64,000 nt of DNA from Paralteromonas sediminis (GTDB lineage: Bacteria; Pseudomonadota; Gammaproteobacteria; Enterobacterales; Alteromonadaceae). The notes beneath the pieces are model-generated. The model did no database searches and was not told the origin of the DNA. It saw only the letters and a program-made list of their open reading frames with translations. The stretch lies in assembly GCF_003820355.1 (NCBI RefSeq), contig NZ_RPOK01000005.1, forward strand, positions 62,001 to 126,000, in the 5' to 3' direction. The position numbers were made by a program, and so were the translations under genes. Below are positions 46,843 through 58,000 of this stretch, in pieces (positions within the stretch are counted from its first letter, which is position 1; each line of letters opens with the position of its first letter).

Positions 46843-48276
46843 GTGAACATTGTATTTGCTATTTCAGAAGTTGAAGGCTTAGTAAAAACGGGCGGCCTTG
46901 CTGACGTTGGCAGAGCATTGTCCATCGCGCTGGCTAATAAGGGCCACAATGTCTCTGTATTTTTGCCCTATTACTCTGCTGAAAAATCGCTGGGTATTTT
47001 AGACAATGCCCAGGTTATTGACATAGACGAGCCACTTTTTTCACAAAGCCGCGTTTACAACTTCAATCTTCTCAAAGCGAAGTGGCACGGTGTTGACTTG
47101 TACTTGATTGACTACCCCGAGTATTTTGAGCGCGATGGCCTTTATGGTGATGCTTATCACGCGTATGAAGATAATGGCGAGCGATTTAGCTTCTTCAGCG
47201 GGGCAATTTTACACAGCTTATTCCACCTTAAAATCAAAGCAGACATCATTCATTGCCACGATTGGCATACTGGGGTTTTACCCTTTTTGCTTCATCACAA
47301 TCCCGACCCCTTCTTTGCAGATACACGCGCTGTGATCACTATTCATAATGCCGCTTTTCAGGGCGTTGTTGCACTGGAAAACATTCCCTTTTTACGTCAT
47401 CACCCTGCCGTACTGGAGCAAGTTCATGGTGGTTATATCAACATGCTGCAAATGGGAATTGAATTTGCCAGTAAAATAACCACTGTCAGTCCTAACTATG
47501 CAAAAGAGCTGCTTACCGATCTTGGAAGCCATGGGTTGCACGCTTGCCTGGCAAAACGCCAAAAAGATCTGAGCGGTATCCTTAACGGGTGTGACTATTC
47601 GGCCTGGAATCCCAAGACAGACGTCTATCTCGATCAGCATTTCGATGCCGACTCGTTAAATCTGAAGGCAAGGTGTAAAGCCGATTTACAGCATTGCTTT
47701 AACCTTCCACAAGAGGCCAGAGTGCCAGTGATTGGCATGGTGTGTAGATTAACCAATCAAAAAGGTTTCGGTTATTTATTGCCCGTATTGGATCAGCTTT
47801 TACAGCACAATGTGCAATTGATTATCGCAGGAACCGGCGATCCTGCTATGTGTATGGAACTCAACACTCACGTCGAGCAATATCCACAGCGGTTTGCATT
47901 TTTTAATGGCTTCAGCGAAGAAATGGCACATAAAATTGAGGCTGGCGCAGACTTTTTCCTCATGCCTTCTCAATTTGAACCCTGTGGCTTGAATCAAATG
48001 TATAGTCTAGCTTATGGCACCTTGCCTATCGTCAGGGGAATAGGCGGGCTAAAAGATACCGTCGTCGACCTCCACGAGTCCCCTTGTGACGCAACCGGTT
48101 TAGTATTTTACGAACCTTCTGGTGACGCTTTAATGTCATGTATTCGCAGAGCGTTGTTGTTCTACCATGAGTTTCCAGATGTTATGACTCAGATGCAAAT
48201 CCGCGGTATGCAGACCAAGTTCACTTGGGAGGCCTCAACGCGGCATTACGAGTCTTTATACAAATCGCTCATGTAA
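46843..48276 (+). CDS. glgA: Glycogen synthase GlgA
   Basis: A 477-aa GT5 glycosyltransferase that extends alpha-1,4-glucan from ADP-glucose. EGLVKTGGLADVGRAL near residue 12 holds the ADP-glucose binding KTGGL motif. HDWHTG, the C-terminal PSQFEPCGLNQMYSLAYG with its catalytic glutamate, and the length are typical. Start GTG has AGGAG upstream. No glgB or glgC is nearby, so the pathway is dispersed. Confidence 0.96.
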   Translation: MNIVFAISEVEGLVKTGGLADVGRALSIALANKGHNVSVFLPYYSAEKSLGILDNAQVIDIDEPLFSQSRVYNFNLLKAKWHGVDLYLIDYPEYFERDGLYGDAYHAYEDNGERFSFFSGAILHSLFHLKIKADIIHCHDWHTGVLPFLLHHNPDPFFADTRAVITIHNAAFQGVVALENIPFLRHHPAVLEQVHGGYINMLQMGIEFASKITTVSPNYAKELLTDLGSHGLHACLAKRQKDLSGILNGCDYSAWNPKTDVYLDQHFDADSLNLKARCKADLQHCFNLPQEARVPVIGMVCRLTNQKGFGYLLPVLDQLLQHNVQLIIAGTGDPAMCMELNTHVEQYPQRFAFFNGFSEEMAHKIEAGADFFLMPSQFEPCGLNQMYSLAYGTLPIVRGIGGLKDTVVDLHESPCDATGLVFYEPSGDALMSCIRRALLFYHEFPDVMTQMQIRGMQTKFTWEASTRHYESLYKSLM

Positions 48277-48335
48277 ACTGTTAATCTGGATAAAAATGCG
48301 CCACTATTAAGACGTGGTCGGAAAACATGTAAACG

Positions 48336-49958
48336 GTGTCCGTGAATAACACTAGGCTTAGCATAAAGACGTTAACAATCTGGATTGTCTTGGCAACGAC
48401 AAGCATCACATTACTCCTCTCGTCGGGCTATTCGCTTTATTCACAAATAAAGCACAATGAAGATAAAGTACGTCAGAAGCTTACCGTGTTGGCCAAAGTC
48501 ATGGCTGCCAACGTAGCGAAAGACGTTGCCAATGCAAGACCACTCTCAGGCGCTGCGGAAGAGCGACTCAAGTCTCTTGAAGCATCTTCTATGATCACTA
48601 ATGCGCACATTTATTTTGATAACGAGGACGGAAGTCAAAGCTTTTTTACCAGTTACAACAAATCCGGACAGTCCACTATACCCAACAAAATCGGGCAACT
48701 TGATGGGCTATACAGTGGCAATGAGGTGTCTGGAGGGATTGAGCTGGCGCACCCTATTGTGTTTATGGGCAAAAAAGTAGGCGACCTTTATATGCGTGCA
48801 TCAACCGATGAATTGAGCACATTCATCACAGAGTCTGTTGCCTTTCATGCACTGCTTTTTATACTTATGTTGTTAATTGCTACGTTTTTGGCCTTGCGGC
48901 TTCAAAGAGCGATTACCTGGCCTTTGACGCAAGCTATAAACTTACTACATAAGACGATGAAGGAGCGCAACTACGCGCATCGCGCCGGTCCTTCACAGAT
49001 TGCAGAAATTGACAAGTTGAACAATGCAACCAATCTCCTTTTGCAAAGAATTGAAGAAATTATTGATAAACAAAAAGAAGCTGAAGCACAACACAAGAAG
49101 CTTAACACCAGCCTTGAGCAAATGGTTAGTCAGCGCACAGTTGCCTTGAAAGAAGCCAACCAAGAACTCATTCAAACGCTAGAGAAATTGCATCAGTTCC
49201 AACGCCAAATCGTCCAAAACGAAAAAATGGCTTCATTAGGCGATATGGTAGCGGGTGTAGCGCATGAAGTTAACACACCGATAGGGCTAGGTGTGACAGC
49301 CTCAACCATGATGCTGGATCGGCTTACCACGATTAAAGAGCAATTTGACGCCAAAACGTTAAAAGCCAGTACTATGTCGCGCTTCATCGATGAAGGGCAG
49401 GAAAACCTCAATATTATTTATCGCAACCTCAATCGCGCCGCTGAGCTAATTTCGAGCTTTAAACAGGTTGCGGTTGACCAAACCTCTGAAGCTTCTCGTG
49501 AGGTTAATGTGAAGCAGCTTATTAATGAGATACTGCTTTCACTGCGTCCTAGACTTAAAAAGACACCACACGAAGTGGTTGTTAACTGTCCTGATGATTT
49601 AATTCTGGAAACCAAAGCCGGGCCCATTAACCAAATTCTCATCAACTTAATTGTTAATTCAATTATCCACGCATTTGAAGATAACGAAAAAGGTATCATT
49701 ACCATTACGATCTCTATGCTAACGGAAGATAACCTGCGTCTTATCTATACTGACACAGGAAGCGGTATTCCAAACTCTATAAGAAAACGCATATTTGATC
49801 CCTTCGTTACCACAAAACGCGGACAAGGCGGTTCAGGTCTCGGTATGCATCTGGTTTATAACTTGGTGACACAGGGTTTGAATGGTTCCATCACATTAAA
49901 CAGTGAAGAGGGGCAAGGTGTTGAATTTGTTATTGTCTTTCCGGTAAAAAAACACTGA
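48336..49958 (+). CDS. Membrane sensor histidine kinase
   Basis: A 540-aa protein starting with GTG. Two membrane spans (about 12-32 and 170-190) enclose a periplasmic sensing domain, followed by HAMP (to 245), a coiled coil and a HisKA domain with the phospho-acceptor His in VAHEVNTPIG near 307. The HATPase shows DTGSGIP and the G-box GQGGSGLGMH. The VNTP variant of the H-box is common in kinases of unknown partner. It lies before arcA but is not ArcB, lacking receiver and Hpt domains. Confidence 0.92.
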   Translation: MSVNNTRLSIKTLTIWIVLATTSITLLLSSGYSLYSQIKHNEDKVRQKLTVLAKVMAANVAKDVANARPLSGAAEERLKSLEASSMITNAHIYFDNEDGSQSFFTSYNKSGQSTIPNKIGQLDGLYSGNEVSGGIELAHPIVFMGKKVGDLYMRASTDELSTFITESVAFHALLFILMLLIATFLALRLQRAITWPLTQAINLLHKTMKERNYAHRAGPSQIAEIDKLNNATNLLLQRIEEIIDKQKEAEAQHKKLNTSLEQMVSQRTVALKEANQELIQTLEKLHQFQRQIVQNEKMASLGDMVAGVAHEVNTPIGLGVTASTMMLDRLTTIKEQFDAKTLKASTMSRFIDEGQENLNIIYRNLNRAAELISSFKQVAVDQTSEASREVNVKQLINEILLSLRPRLKKTPHEVVVNCPDDLILETKAGPINQILINLIVNSIIHAFEDNEKGIITITISMLTEDNLRLIYTDTGSGIPNSIRKRIFDPFVTTKRGQGGSGLGMHLVYNLVTQGLNGSITLNSEEGQGVEFVIVFPVKKH

Positions 49959-50125
49959 GTGTTTCAGCTTGAAGTTGGGTTTTTCATCCCAACTATTGAA
50001 TATAATCTTTTTGTTTCAATTGCCTATACTTAAACTTGCAATGACAAGTGGTACGTTTAAACTTTACCTTTAAATGTTACATATAATTTACTTTATTTAC
50101 TCGCGACTAATTACAGAGATAAAAC

Positions 50126-50833
50126 ATGCAGACGCCCAATATTTTAATTGTTGAAGACGAAGTTGTTACACGAACAACCCTGAAAAGCTTATTTGAAGCT
50201 GAAGGATACAATGTGTTCGAAGCAGAAGATGGCGAGCAAATGCATGACTTCTTTCAAAACAACAATATTAATCTGGTTATTATGGATATTAACCTACCGG
50301 GTAAAAACGGGCTCATCCTAGCCAGAGAGGTTCGTGACCGCAAAAACGTGGGGTTAATATTTCTTACTGGGCGTGACAATGAAGTAGATAGGATCCTTGG
50401 CTTAGAAATTGGGGCAGACGACTACCTTACCAAGCCGTTCAACCCAAGAGAGTTAACGATTAGAGCGCGTAACTTGCTTGCTCGGACAACAAATGCAAAC
50501 GAAGATGATGACCTTCCTAGCCGTGTTAGCTTTAATGGTTGGACATTGGACGGCGATAGCCGCTCTCTGATAGCACCGTCTGGCAATGAATTCCGCCTAC
50601 CGCGCAGTGAGTTTAGAGCACTGCATTTATTTTTGAGTAATCCGGGCAAAATTTTAACCCGTGAGCAACTCATTATGGAGATGACAGGCCGCGAGCTTCG
50701 TCCCAATGACAGAACAGTAGATGTAACGATAAGACGTATCCGCAAACACTTTGAATCTGAACCGTCTAACGAAGAGCTTATTGTGACAATCCACGGTGAA
50801 GGTTATCGATTTTGTGGTGAAGTAGACGGATAA
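50126..50833 (+). CDS. arcA: Aerobic respiration response regulator ArcA
   Basis: A 235-aa OmpR-family regulator of redox-dependent genes. The N-terminus [20 protein letters not shown] and [15 protein letters not shown] with acceptor D54 match E. coli ArcA nearly residue for residue; [21 protein letters not shown] is likewise conserved. The C-terminal winged helix binds DNA ([20 protein letters not shown]). The usual partner is the hybrid kinase ArcB, not present in this window. Confidence 0.95.
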   Translation: MQTPNILIVEDEVVTRTTLKSLFEAEGYNVFEAEDGEQMHDFFQNNNINLVIMDINLPGKNGLILAREVRDRKNVGLIFLTGRDNEVDRILGLEIGADDYLTKPFNPRELTIRARNLLARTTNANEDDDLPSRVSFNGWTLDGDSRSLIAPSGNEFRLPRSEFRALHLFLSNPGKILTREQLIMEMTGRELRPNDRTVDVTIRRIRKHFESEPSNEELIVTIHGEGYRFCGEVDG

Positions 50834-50865
50834 GGTTCAGCGCTTTCTTTAAACCCGTTTTACGA

Positions 50866-50893
50866 AAGGCCAGTGGTTCTCCCACTGGCCTTT
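50866..50893. terminator. Bidirectional terminator between arcA and pmbA
   Basis: An eleven-base stem (aaggccagtgg/ccactggcctt) ends in a T run on the plus strand and has AAA on the left side. It lies between two convergent genes and probably serves both. Confidence 0.88.
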
Positions 50894-50897
50894 TCAA

Positions 50898-52229
50898 TTA
50901 GTCACCCGCAACCCGCATTGACGAGAGCAAAATCGAGCCCGTTTGCACGGCACCTCTGAGCTCTTTTTCTTTTCCTATGGCGATAATATTTGCGAACATT
51001 TGTTTCAAATTGCCGGCAATTGTAACCTCGTGCACGGGATATTGAATAACGCCGTTTTCAACCCAAAAGCCCGCAGCGCCTCGCGAGTAATCACCCGTTA
51101 CCGTATTCACTCCCTGTCCCATTAATTCCGTGACAAAGAGGCCAGTGCCAAGCTCAGCAAGCATGTCTTTGTCACTGTGGCCAGAATGGCTGATCAGCCA
51201 GTTATGTATGCCACCCGCATGTCCGTTTGTTTGCACCCCGAGTTTTCTGGCTGAGTAGCTGGTGTACAAATAGTGTTTCAATATGCCGTCCTGAACAATA
51301 TCCATGTCCTGCGTTGCCACGCCTTCATGATCAAAATTGGAACTGGCCAGGGCGCGTTTAATTCTCGGGCGCTCTTGTATGGTTAACCACTCTGGGAACA
51401 GCGGTTTATTTAAATGATCCAGTAAAAAGGTTGAACGACGGTACAAAGCGCCACCGCTAATAGCACTAACAAGGTGTCCAAATAAACTCGATGCTATCTC
51501 TTTACTAAACAATACAGGGCACTCCTGTGTGCCGATTTTTCTAGCACCAAGCCTACTGACAACTGATTCAGCAGCTTCTTCTCCAATATTTTTTGGACTG
51601 TTCAAATCATTGAAACAGCGATTTACTGAATAGGCATAATCCCTTTGCATGTCTTTGCCCTCAGAGGCAATAACCATACAGCTTAGACTGTATCGAGAAC
51701 TGGCTTGTCCCGCATTTATGCCGTGAGTGTTACCATAGACACTCGCCCCTATATTACCATTGAACGTTGCACCATCAGAGTTGGTAATACGGCTGTCGGC
51801 GCTTAGTGCAGCATTTTCCGTTTCTAAGGCTAAGTCCATACCCTGTTGTGTATCAAGCGCAATCGGGTGATACAGCTCTAAGTCTGGAAATTCAGTGGCT
51901 ATCAGCGCTTCATCCGCTAAACCACTGCATTCGTCCTCATTGGTATACTTAGCAATATGGATGGCTTTTTCTACAGCCAGGCTCAACGCTTCTTGGCTCA
52001 AGTCTGCCGTCGAAGCGCTACCTTTGTGCTTACCCACGTACACAGAAATACCTAACGTATTATCTTGGGTAAACTCGACATTTTCGACTTCCCTAAGTCG
52101 AGTGGATACAGCTATCCCCTGCACCTTCGTTAAACTGGCTTCAGCTTGTGTAGCCCCTTTCTGCGTTGCCAGGTGCAGTACATCAGCAACGATTTGTTGG
52201 CTTTGGGGCAAAACTTTGTCTACCTGCAT
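50898..52229 (-). CDS. pmbA: Metalloprotease subunit TldE/PmbA
   Basis: A 443-aa protein, the partner of TldD in a heterodimeric protease that degrades peptides such as CcdA and matures microcin-type peptides. The N-terminal half and C-terminal barrel match the TldE family (NHGGIHNWLISHSGHSD-like region; VNTVTGDYSRGAAGFWVENG). It lacks the HExxxH zinc motif of TldD, as is normal. tldD lies 600 bases away with yjgA in between. Confidence 0.95.
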   Translation of the reverse strand: MQVDKVLPQSQQIVADVLHLATQKGATQAEASLTKVQGIAVSTRLREVENVEFTQDNTLGISVYVGKHKGSASTADLSQEALSLAVEKAIHIAKYTNEDECSGLADEALIATEFPDLELYHPIALDTQQGMDLALETENAALSADSRITNSDGATFNGNIGASVYGNTHGINAGQASSRYSLSCMVIASEGKDMQRDYAYSVNRCFNDLNSPKNIGEEAAESVVSRLGARKIGTQECPVLFSKEIASSLFGHLVSAISGGALYRRSTFLLDHLNKPLFPEWLTIQERPRIKRALASSNFDHEGVATQDMDIVQDGILKHYLYTSYSARKLGVQTNGHAGGIHNWLISHSGHSDKDMLAELGTGLFVTELMGQGVNTVTGDYSRGAAGFWVENGVIQYPVHEVTIAGNLKQMFANIIAIGKEKELRGAVQTGSILLSSMRVAGD

Positions 52230-52325
52230 AGGGTTCCTTTGTCGTACTCTTTAGCGATCTTTTTGCTATCCTAAAGGCATAGTCATCATTACACTTACAT
52301 TAAGTGTACCACTTTACGATTTGAA

Positions 52326-52832
52326 ATGAGCGATTACGAAGAAGAGCAGTACGTTAGTAAAACGCAACGTAAGTTAGATTCAGAAGAGAAGCAGAAACTC
52401 GGCCTCAAACTAGTAGGGCTGACAGACGCGAACCTGTCTAAAATTCCCATGGATGAAGAATTGGAAGAAGCCATTTTAGTGGCAAGAAAGATAAACAAAA
52501 AGAAGGACGGCTATCGCAGACAGTTACAGTTTATCGGCAAGTTGCTACGCAATAGGGACCTGGAGCCACTAGAGCAAGCGCTTGATAAAATTCAGTCGAG
52601 ACACGCCGAAAACAACGCCCATTTTCATCAACTAGAAAAATACCGCGACAATATAGCTAATGGCGGCGACAAGGCTATTCAGGCAGTACTAGACGCGCAT
52701 CCAAGTCTGGAGCGACAAACATTAAGGCAGTTTTATCGTCAAATTCAAAAAGAGAAAGCCAAAGGTGCGCCCCCAAAAGCATTCAGGGCGCTGTTTCAAT
52801 ATTTAAAAGAAACGTTGCAAGACGAAGGGTAA
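52326..52832 (+). CDS. darP: Ribosome assembly factor YjgA (DarP)
   Basis: A 168-aa protein of the UPF0307/YjgA family that joins late 50S assembly. A charged N-terminus (EEEQYVSKTQRKLDSEEKQ) is followed by a helical core with RRQLQFIGKLLRNRDLEPL, highly conserved in the family, and a C-terminal FRALFQYLKE. It is divergent from pmbA, a common conserved neighbourhood, and converges on tldD. Confidence 0.95.
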   Translation: MSDYEEEQYVSKTQRKLDSEEKQKLGLKLVGLTDANLSKIPMDEELEEAILVARKINKKKDGYRRQLQFIGKLLRNRDLEPLEQALDKIQSRHAENNAHFHQLEKYRDNIANGGDKAIQAVLDAHPSLERQTLRQFYRQIQKEKAKGAPPKAFRALFQYLKETLQDEG

Positions 52833-52839
52833 GCCCTGA

Positions 52840-54282
52840 CTACGCAGTGCCACCCACGGTTAACGCATCAATTTTGAGCGTGGGTTGGCCCACGCCTACT
52901 GGTACACTTTGCCCGTCTTTTCCGCACACTCCGACACCACGGTCGAGTTTCATATCATTTCCGATCATTGATATTTGCTGCATCACATCAGGCCCATTTC
53001 CAATAAGTGTTGCGCCCTTAACTGGCGTAGTCACATTCCCGTTTTCAATGAGATAAGCCTCTGCACTGGAGAACACAAATTTTCCGGATGTAATATCCAC
53101 TTGCCCACCTGCGAAATTAGGCGCATATATGCCCTTTTCAACGGTGGCTATGATTTCCTCAGGTGAATACTCTCCACCTAACATATAGGTATTAGTCATT
53201 CTGGGCATGGGTAAATGCGCATAGGATTCCCGTCGTCCATTACCGGTTGGCTGCACACCCATTAAATGCGCGTTGTGCTTATCCTGCATATAGCCTTTAA
53301 GTATACCGTCTTCAATCAATACGTTATAAGCGGTGGGGGTTCCCTCATCGTCCACATTAAGAGAGCCGCGTCGGTTGTCCATAGTGCCGTCATCTACAAC
53401 GGTCACACCTTTCGCAGCGACGCGTTCACCTATGCGACCGCTGAAGGTCGAAGAGCCTTTGCGATTGAAATCTCCTTCAAGACCATGTCCAACTGCCTCA
53501 TGAAGTAACACGCCTGGCCAGCCACTTCCAAGAACAACAGGCATAGTCCCTGCTGGCGAATCGATAGCCTGCATATTCACACGGGCCATATGTAAAGCAT
53601 CTTCCGCAAGCTGCTGGTAGCGCAAGAGACCGTCTTCTTCTAGCAAAAAGAAGTCAAAACCATGCCTGCCGCCAGCACCCGCTGAGCCTCTTTCGCGACG
53701 ACCATCCTGTTCTAATAACACTGAACAGTTAAGTCTGACTAATGGGCGAATATCTGTAGCAAAAGTACCATCAGACGCAGCAACCAAAACGTGTTCATAA
53801 ACACCAGAAAGGCTTACTGCGACTTGTGTTGCACTGGGCTCTTGCTCACGAATATATTTGTCTGTTGCCCGCAACAAGGAAATCTTTTCTTCATCTTTCA
53901 GGCTACTGAGGGGGTTCTGCGTACCATACCTGTGCGTGATAGCATTTGAATGGAAAGTACTGCAGTTCTGCGAACCGTTGCTGGGCGCAATATTTCGAGC
54001 AGCCTGACTAGCGCGCAAAAGAGCCTCTAGAGTAATATCATCGGAATAGGCAAAACCAGTTTTTTCGCCACTAATTGCACGCACGCCAACGCCTTTTTCC
54101 AGGTTGAAACTACCCTCTTTGATAATGCCATCCTCCAATACCCAGCTCTCGTGCTGGCTGGATTGAAAATAGAGATCGGCAAAGTCGACATCATGAGACA
54201 TGATCTGATCGATTGCTTTATGACAAGATGATTGATCAAGTCCGTTACTTCCTAGCAAATCAGCTTCAACTGGATTGGACAA
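52840..54282 (-). CDS. tldD: Zinc metalloprotease TldD
   Basis: About 480 aa with start TTG 54282: AGGAG lies five bases upstream and the length then equals E. coli TldD (481 aa). The zinc-binding [11 protein letters not shown] (HExxxH) is near residue 260. [19 protein letters not shown] at the N-terminus and [16 protein letters not shown] are conserved. It is the last gene of the leftward mre-rng-yhdP-nit series and overlaps the nitrilase gene by 17 bases. Confidence 0.95.
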   Translation of the reverse strand: MSNPVEADLLGSNGLDQSSCHKAIDQIMSHDVDFADLYFQSSQHESWVLEDGIIKEGSFNLEKGVGVRAISGEKTGFAYSDDITLEALLRASQAARNIAPSNGSQNCSTFHSNAITHRYGTQNPLSSLKDEEKISLLRATDKYIREQEPSATQVAVSLSGVYEHVLVAASDGTFATDIRPLVRLNCSVLLEQDGRRERGSAGAGGRHGFDFFLLEEDGLLRYQQLAEDALHMARVNMQAIDSPAGTMPVVLGSGWPGVLLHEAVGHGLEGDFNRKGSSTFSGRIGERVAAKGVTVVDDGTMDNRRGSLNVDDEGTPTAYNVLIEDGILKGYMQDKHNAHLMGVQPTGNGRRESYAHLPMPRMTNTYMLGGEYSPEEIIATVEKGIYAPNFAGGQVDITSGKFVFSSAEAYLIENGNVTTPVKGATLIGNGPDVMQQISMIGNDMKLDRGVGVCGKDGQSVPVGVGQPTLKIDALTVGGTA

Positions 54283-55093
54283 AATGACTCCTGAATTTTC
54301 TATGTTGGTTAACCGGCATTGCCTGCTTAATTTCTTCACATTTAGCAATATCAACCGGCACTTGAATAATACCAACCTGGGTTGTTATGTGGCTAAGAAT
54401 ATCACCCCACGGTGACACTATCATACTATGTCCGTAGGTTTGTCGGCCATTTTTGTGTACGCCAACCTGATTGGCTGCCACCACAAAACACTGTTTTTCG
54501 ATAGCGCGCGCCCTTATCAGCATTTCCCAGTGGGCTGCACCCGTTTTTTGCGTAAATGCTGAAGGCAGCACGAGTACATCGATATCACCCATAGCATCAA
54601 AAAGGCCGGGAAAGCGAACGTCATAACATACCGCAACACCCACTCTTACACCGTCTATAGTCACCACCACCACGTTTTCACCTGCGAGAGTAGATGCAGA
54701 TTCCCTGTATGAACCAGTATTGTCATCTACAGAAACATCGAATAAGTGAATTTTTTGGTAAAGAGCGACTTGTTCCCCTTTTGAATCAATACACCGGCAA
54801 GTAGCGCTAAAGCGCTGAGGATCCTGAGTTTTTACTGGCACTGTGCCGGCAAAAATATGGCAATGATACTGTTGTGCGAGCTGCTTGAGCTTGTCGGCAA
54901 CCTTCTCGCCGACTTCGCTCTCAGCCAGGGCGAGCTGCGCTTTATCTCTGCCGCCAAAAAAACTAAAACATTCCGGCAAAACCAAAATGCTCTCTGGCAA
55001 CAATTTTGTCTGCGATAAAGTCTGCTCGAGCCAAGCCAGATTTTCCTCGACATCTGGAGCAGAGGTCATTTGCACCGCCACTAAATTAACCAT
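54266..55093 (-). CDS. Nitrilase-family carbon-nitrogen hydrolase (Nit1/deaminated glutathione amidase-like)
   Basis: About 275 aa from ATG 55093, which overlaps the yhdP stop. The catalytic triad is visible: the Glu is expected near residue 40, Lys in YQKIHLFDV near 110 and the nucleophilic Cys in [13 protein letters not shown] near 150. Sequence and neighbourhood fit the Nit1/YbeM-like amidase that hydrolyses deaminated glutathione, a repair function. It sits between yhdP and tldD, as in many gammaproteobacteria. Confidence 0.88.
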   Translation of the reverse strand: MVNLVAVQMTSAPDVEENLAWLEQTLSQTKLLPESILVLPECFSFFGGRDKAQLALAESEVGEKVADKLKQLAQQYHCHIFAGTVPVKTQDPQRFSATCRCIDSKGEQVALYQKIHLFDVSVDDNTGSYRESASTLAGENVVVVTIDGVRVGVAVCYDVRFPGLFDAMGDIDVLVLPSAFTQKTGAAHWEMLIRARAIEKQCFVVAANQVGVHKNGRQTYGHSMIVSPWGDILSHITTQVGIIQVPVDIAKCEEIKQAMPVNQHRKFRSHFVQSS

Positions 55094-58000
55094 CAAATAC
55101 TTCCACCTTAACCCGATCCACTTCGAGTTCGCTGTCTTGAGGAACCTTAGACTCATCTGGGGGAGACGCTTGAGCAGGTAACGTCACTTCCTTGCTGTCT
55201 CTGCCCACTTCTGTCACGACTGGAGCTTCAAAGGTACCTGTGACCTGATAATTGACGTTTGAAATCACCTTTGCTGATGTCAGTACCTGATCAATAGCAA
55301 GTGCAGCGATAGCTGTGGGCGGGTTTGCCAGAAAATAGACTAAAAACGGCAAGTTACCCGTTACATTAGGCGTAAAACTGATATCGTAATTGAGTTTTTC
55401 GCTCACCAAATTAGCATATCCGCGTATTTCTATTTCGCCAGCGCCACCATCAACCACAGTGTCTTCGGTCATAGCATTGCCATTTTCCAACACTAAAGAC
55501 CCATTAATATCGTCATAGAAGAAACCTTGTGCGAAGACATCACGAAAATCCAAACTCAGTTTTCTGACTAGTGAATTAAGACTGAACAAGGTAAATATAC
55601 GAGATCCCTTATCACTGACCTCAGTCAAATAACCATCACTTAAAGACCAATCAGCCTGGCCTTTCACTGCTTCCAATGAAAATGCAGTTGGTTGACCGGG
55701 CCAGGCAAGAGAAAACGCCACATCGGCCTCTGAATCTTTAATGCCCGAATTAAGTGCCATGCTGTCCAGCCAGCGCCCAAAGTCACCACTGGTAAACTCG
55801 CCTTGTATTTGCGTTTCATCGCTTTCATTCCAACCTCCGGTTGCTCTGAGGCTGGCATAAGGGTGGGTGATGTTAAGTCTGTCAATAGTCACCCCTGTAT
55901 CGTTCGGATTTAACTCTACGTCAACTTCACCAAGTACGTACTCATTGATGCGACAATCAGTGCACTTAAATCGCAGCGGAAAATAGTGCTGGACTGCTTG
56001 GCTTTCATTGGGCGTCTGAGCAAAACTGTCATTGCTTTGCAGATAGAGCTTCTCGGCCCTAATATCAATGCCATCACGTTGGATATCTGCGGCGATGGTT
56101 GCTTTTGCTATGGCTTGCTTAGACACCATGTCTATACGCCATTGCGCATTGGCTTGTCTGGCGTCTACGCGGGCATCTGAAAACTCATGATGTTTAAATA
56201 CCATTACCTCTGATTCAATTGCGACGCGTTGGGGTAATGGAAACAGCCGCGAATTGTTGGTCGTCACCCGTTCGGTCTGGGAGGTAAATTTTGAAATGAC
56301 GTCAGACCATTCATCAATGTTAATCTTGGGCACATTCGCCAGTATGTTAAAACCAGGAATAGGAATGCCACTCGGTGAATCACCCGCGGTCAGTAAAATC
56401 TGATCAAACTGGCGAGACTGGTGGGAAAGTATACCTGTAAATGCAATATCGTCTTCAATCGTTACGTCTATTTCTGAACTAGTACTGTCTCCCTTGGCGT
56501 CGACAAAAAGTGCCCGAGTTTGGCCCGAGTCTTTTGATGCAGGTAAAGGTAGCCTTGAATCTATCCCTTTGAGATCAGACGCAAGCTCGGCTTGGTATCT
56601 GAACCCGTTCTGCGTTAATTCAACATTGATTCCTGTTCGCCAGTTGGCATCGCCATAAAGGTAATCCTCAAGTGGGATCTGGGCATAGTTTAGTAATGCT
56701 TTTACATCCCAGTGGCCTTCCACACCTACAAATAAATCGTATAGCTCATCAGTTTGACGTCCAGTAATGTCTATTGCCACAGCCTGACCAAAGAGCTTGG
56801 CGGAGAGCTGGGAAGCGGCAATGGCCTCATTGTTAAAGGTCAACTCCCCTTGCAGATTTTCAGCAGTAATGTCCAAAGCGGCAATCTTGGCCGACGCCTC
56901 ATTGAACCCTACTCGCCCACTAGCGATCACTTCATCACCGTTAAATGGAATGCCTAAATACAAATCTGTATCGAGTGGTCCTTGAACCAGAACATCTTTG
57001 CTCAATAGCTTACCCAAACTGGCTTTCAACCCGCCTTTTTGCATTAGCGACGTCACACTACTGGCATCTGCTGCGCCCGTTGCAGCAATGTAAATACCCG
57101 AAGAAGAAGCCAACCTAGGGATCCTAGCCTGGAGATTCTGTAGGGTGACCTCACCCAGCAAGCCTGATTCACTTTGCAAAAACAGACCTTCATTTTCAAA
57201 TAATAAGGTCATGTCCAATTTGGAAAGTGCGGGCCACTCGCTTGAAAAGACAAAATCAGCGTTAGACACACCAACATTAGCTTGAAATATTCCCTCGTTG
57301 TTAGAAAAGGGAAAATAAGACGGGCTGCCTGACCATATAATCTCAGCGCTATCCACTTTTCCTGCACCAGAGAATGCTCTGGAAAGATAGGCAACGGTTT
57401 GTTTACCCATGTAGTCAGAAGGAAATAAGGAGGGTGTCTCAACCAAGTCAAGCCCATCAACCTTGGCGCTGAGTTGCAAATGAGACGTTGCCAAATTGGC
57501 ATGTGCAGCAAGACTTAACGTAATTAAGTCGGTATTTATTTTGCTCTCAGGCACAGATAATTGCCATCCAGGCACAAGTGCATCAGGTTCCATATACAAA
57601 TAAGCAGTTATGTCAAAGTCTGTATCGGCAAGTGTTCTACCTAATAGATTACTTGCATCTAGGCTTGCATCTGCGGCCGTAACCTGTAACTTGCCCTGCT
57701 GACCATGCCAGTAGAACTCAGCATCCATACCCGTAAAGCCTGGTATATTTCCACTCTCGCTCCATCCGACATCGATAAGCTTAGCTTTTATCGATGGTGT
57801 TTGCGCCTGCCAGTTGACTTGCAGCGTTGACAGTTCACCATCGGGGTTCAATGTAAGTAAAGAGTTTGCCAAAGAAGCGTCCATAAAGAGTGGTAGAACG
57901 CCAAGGACAGGCTGAATCGACACTGGTTTTACCGTATTGACCACTGCATTGCCCTGACTGTCAGCCTGCCCCACTAAATCAGTAACAAAGGTTTTTCTGT

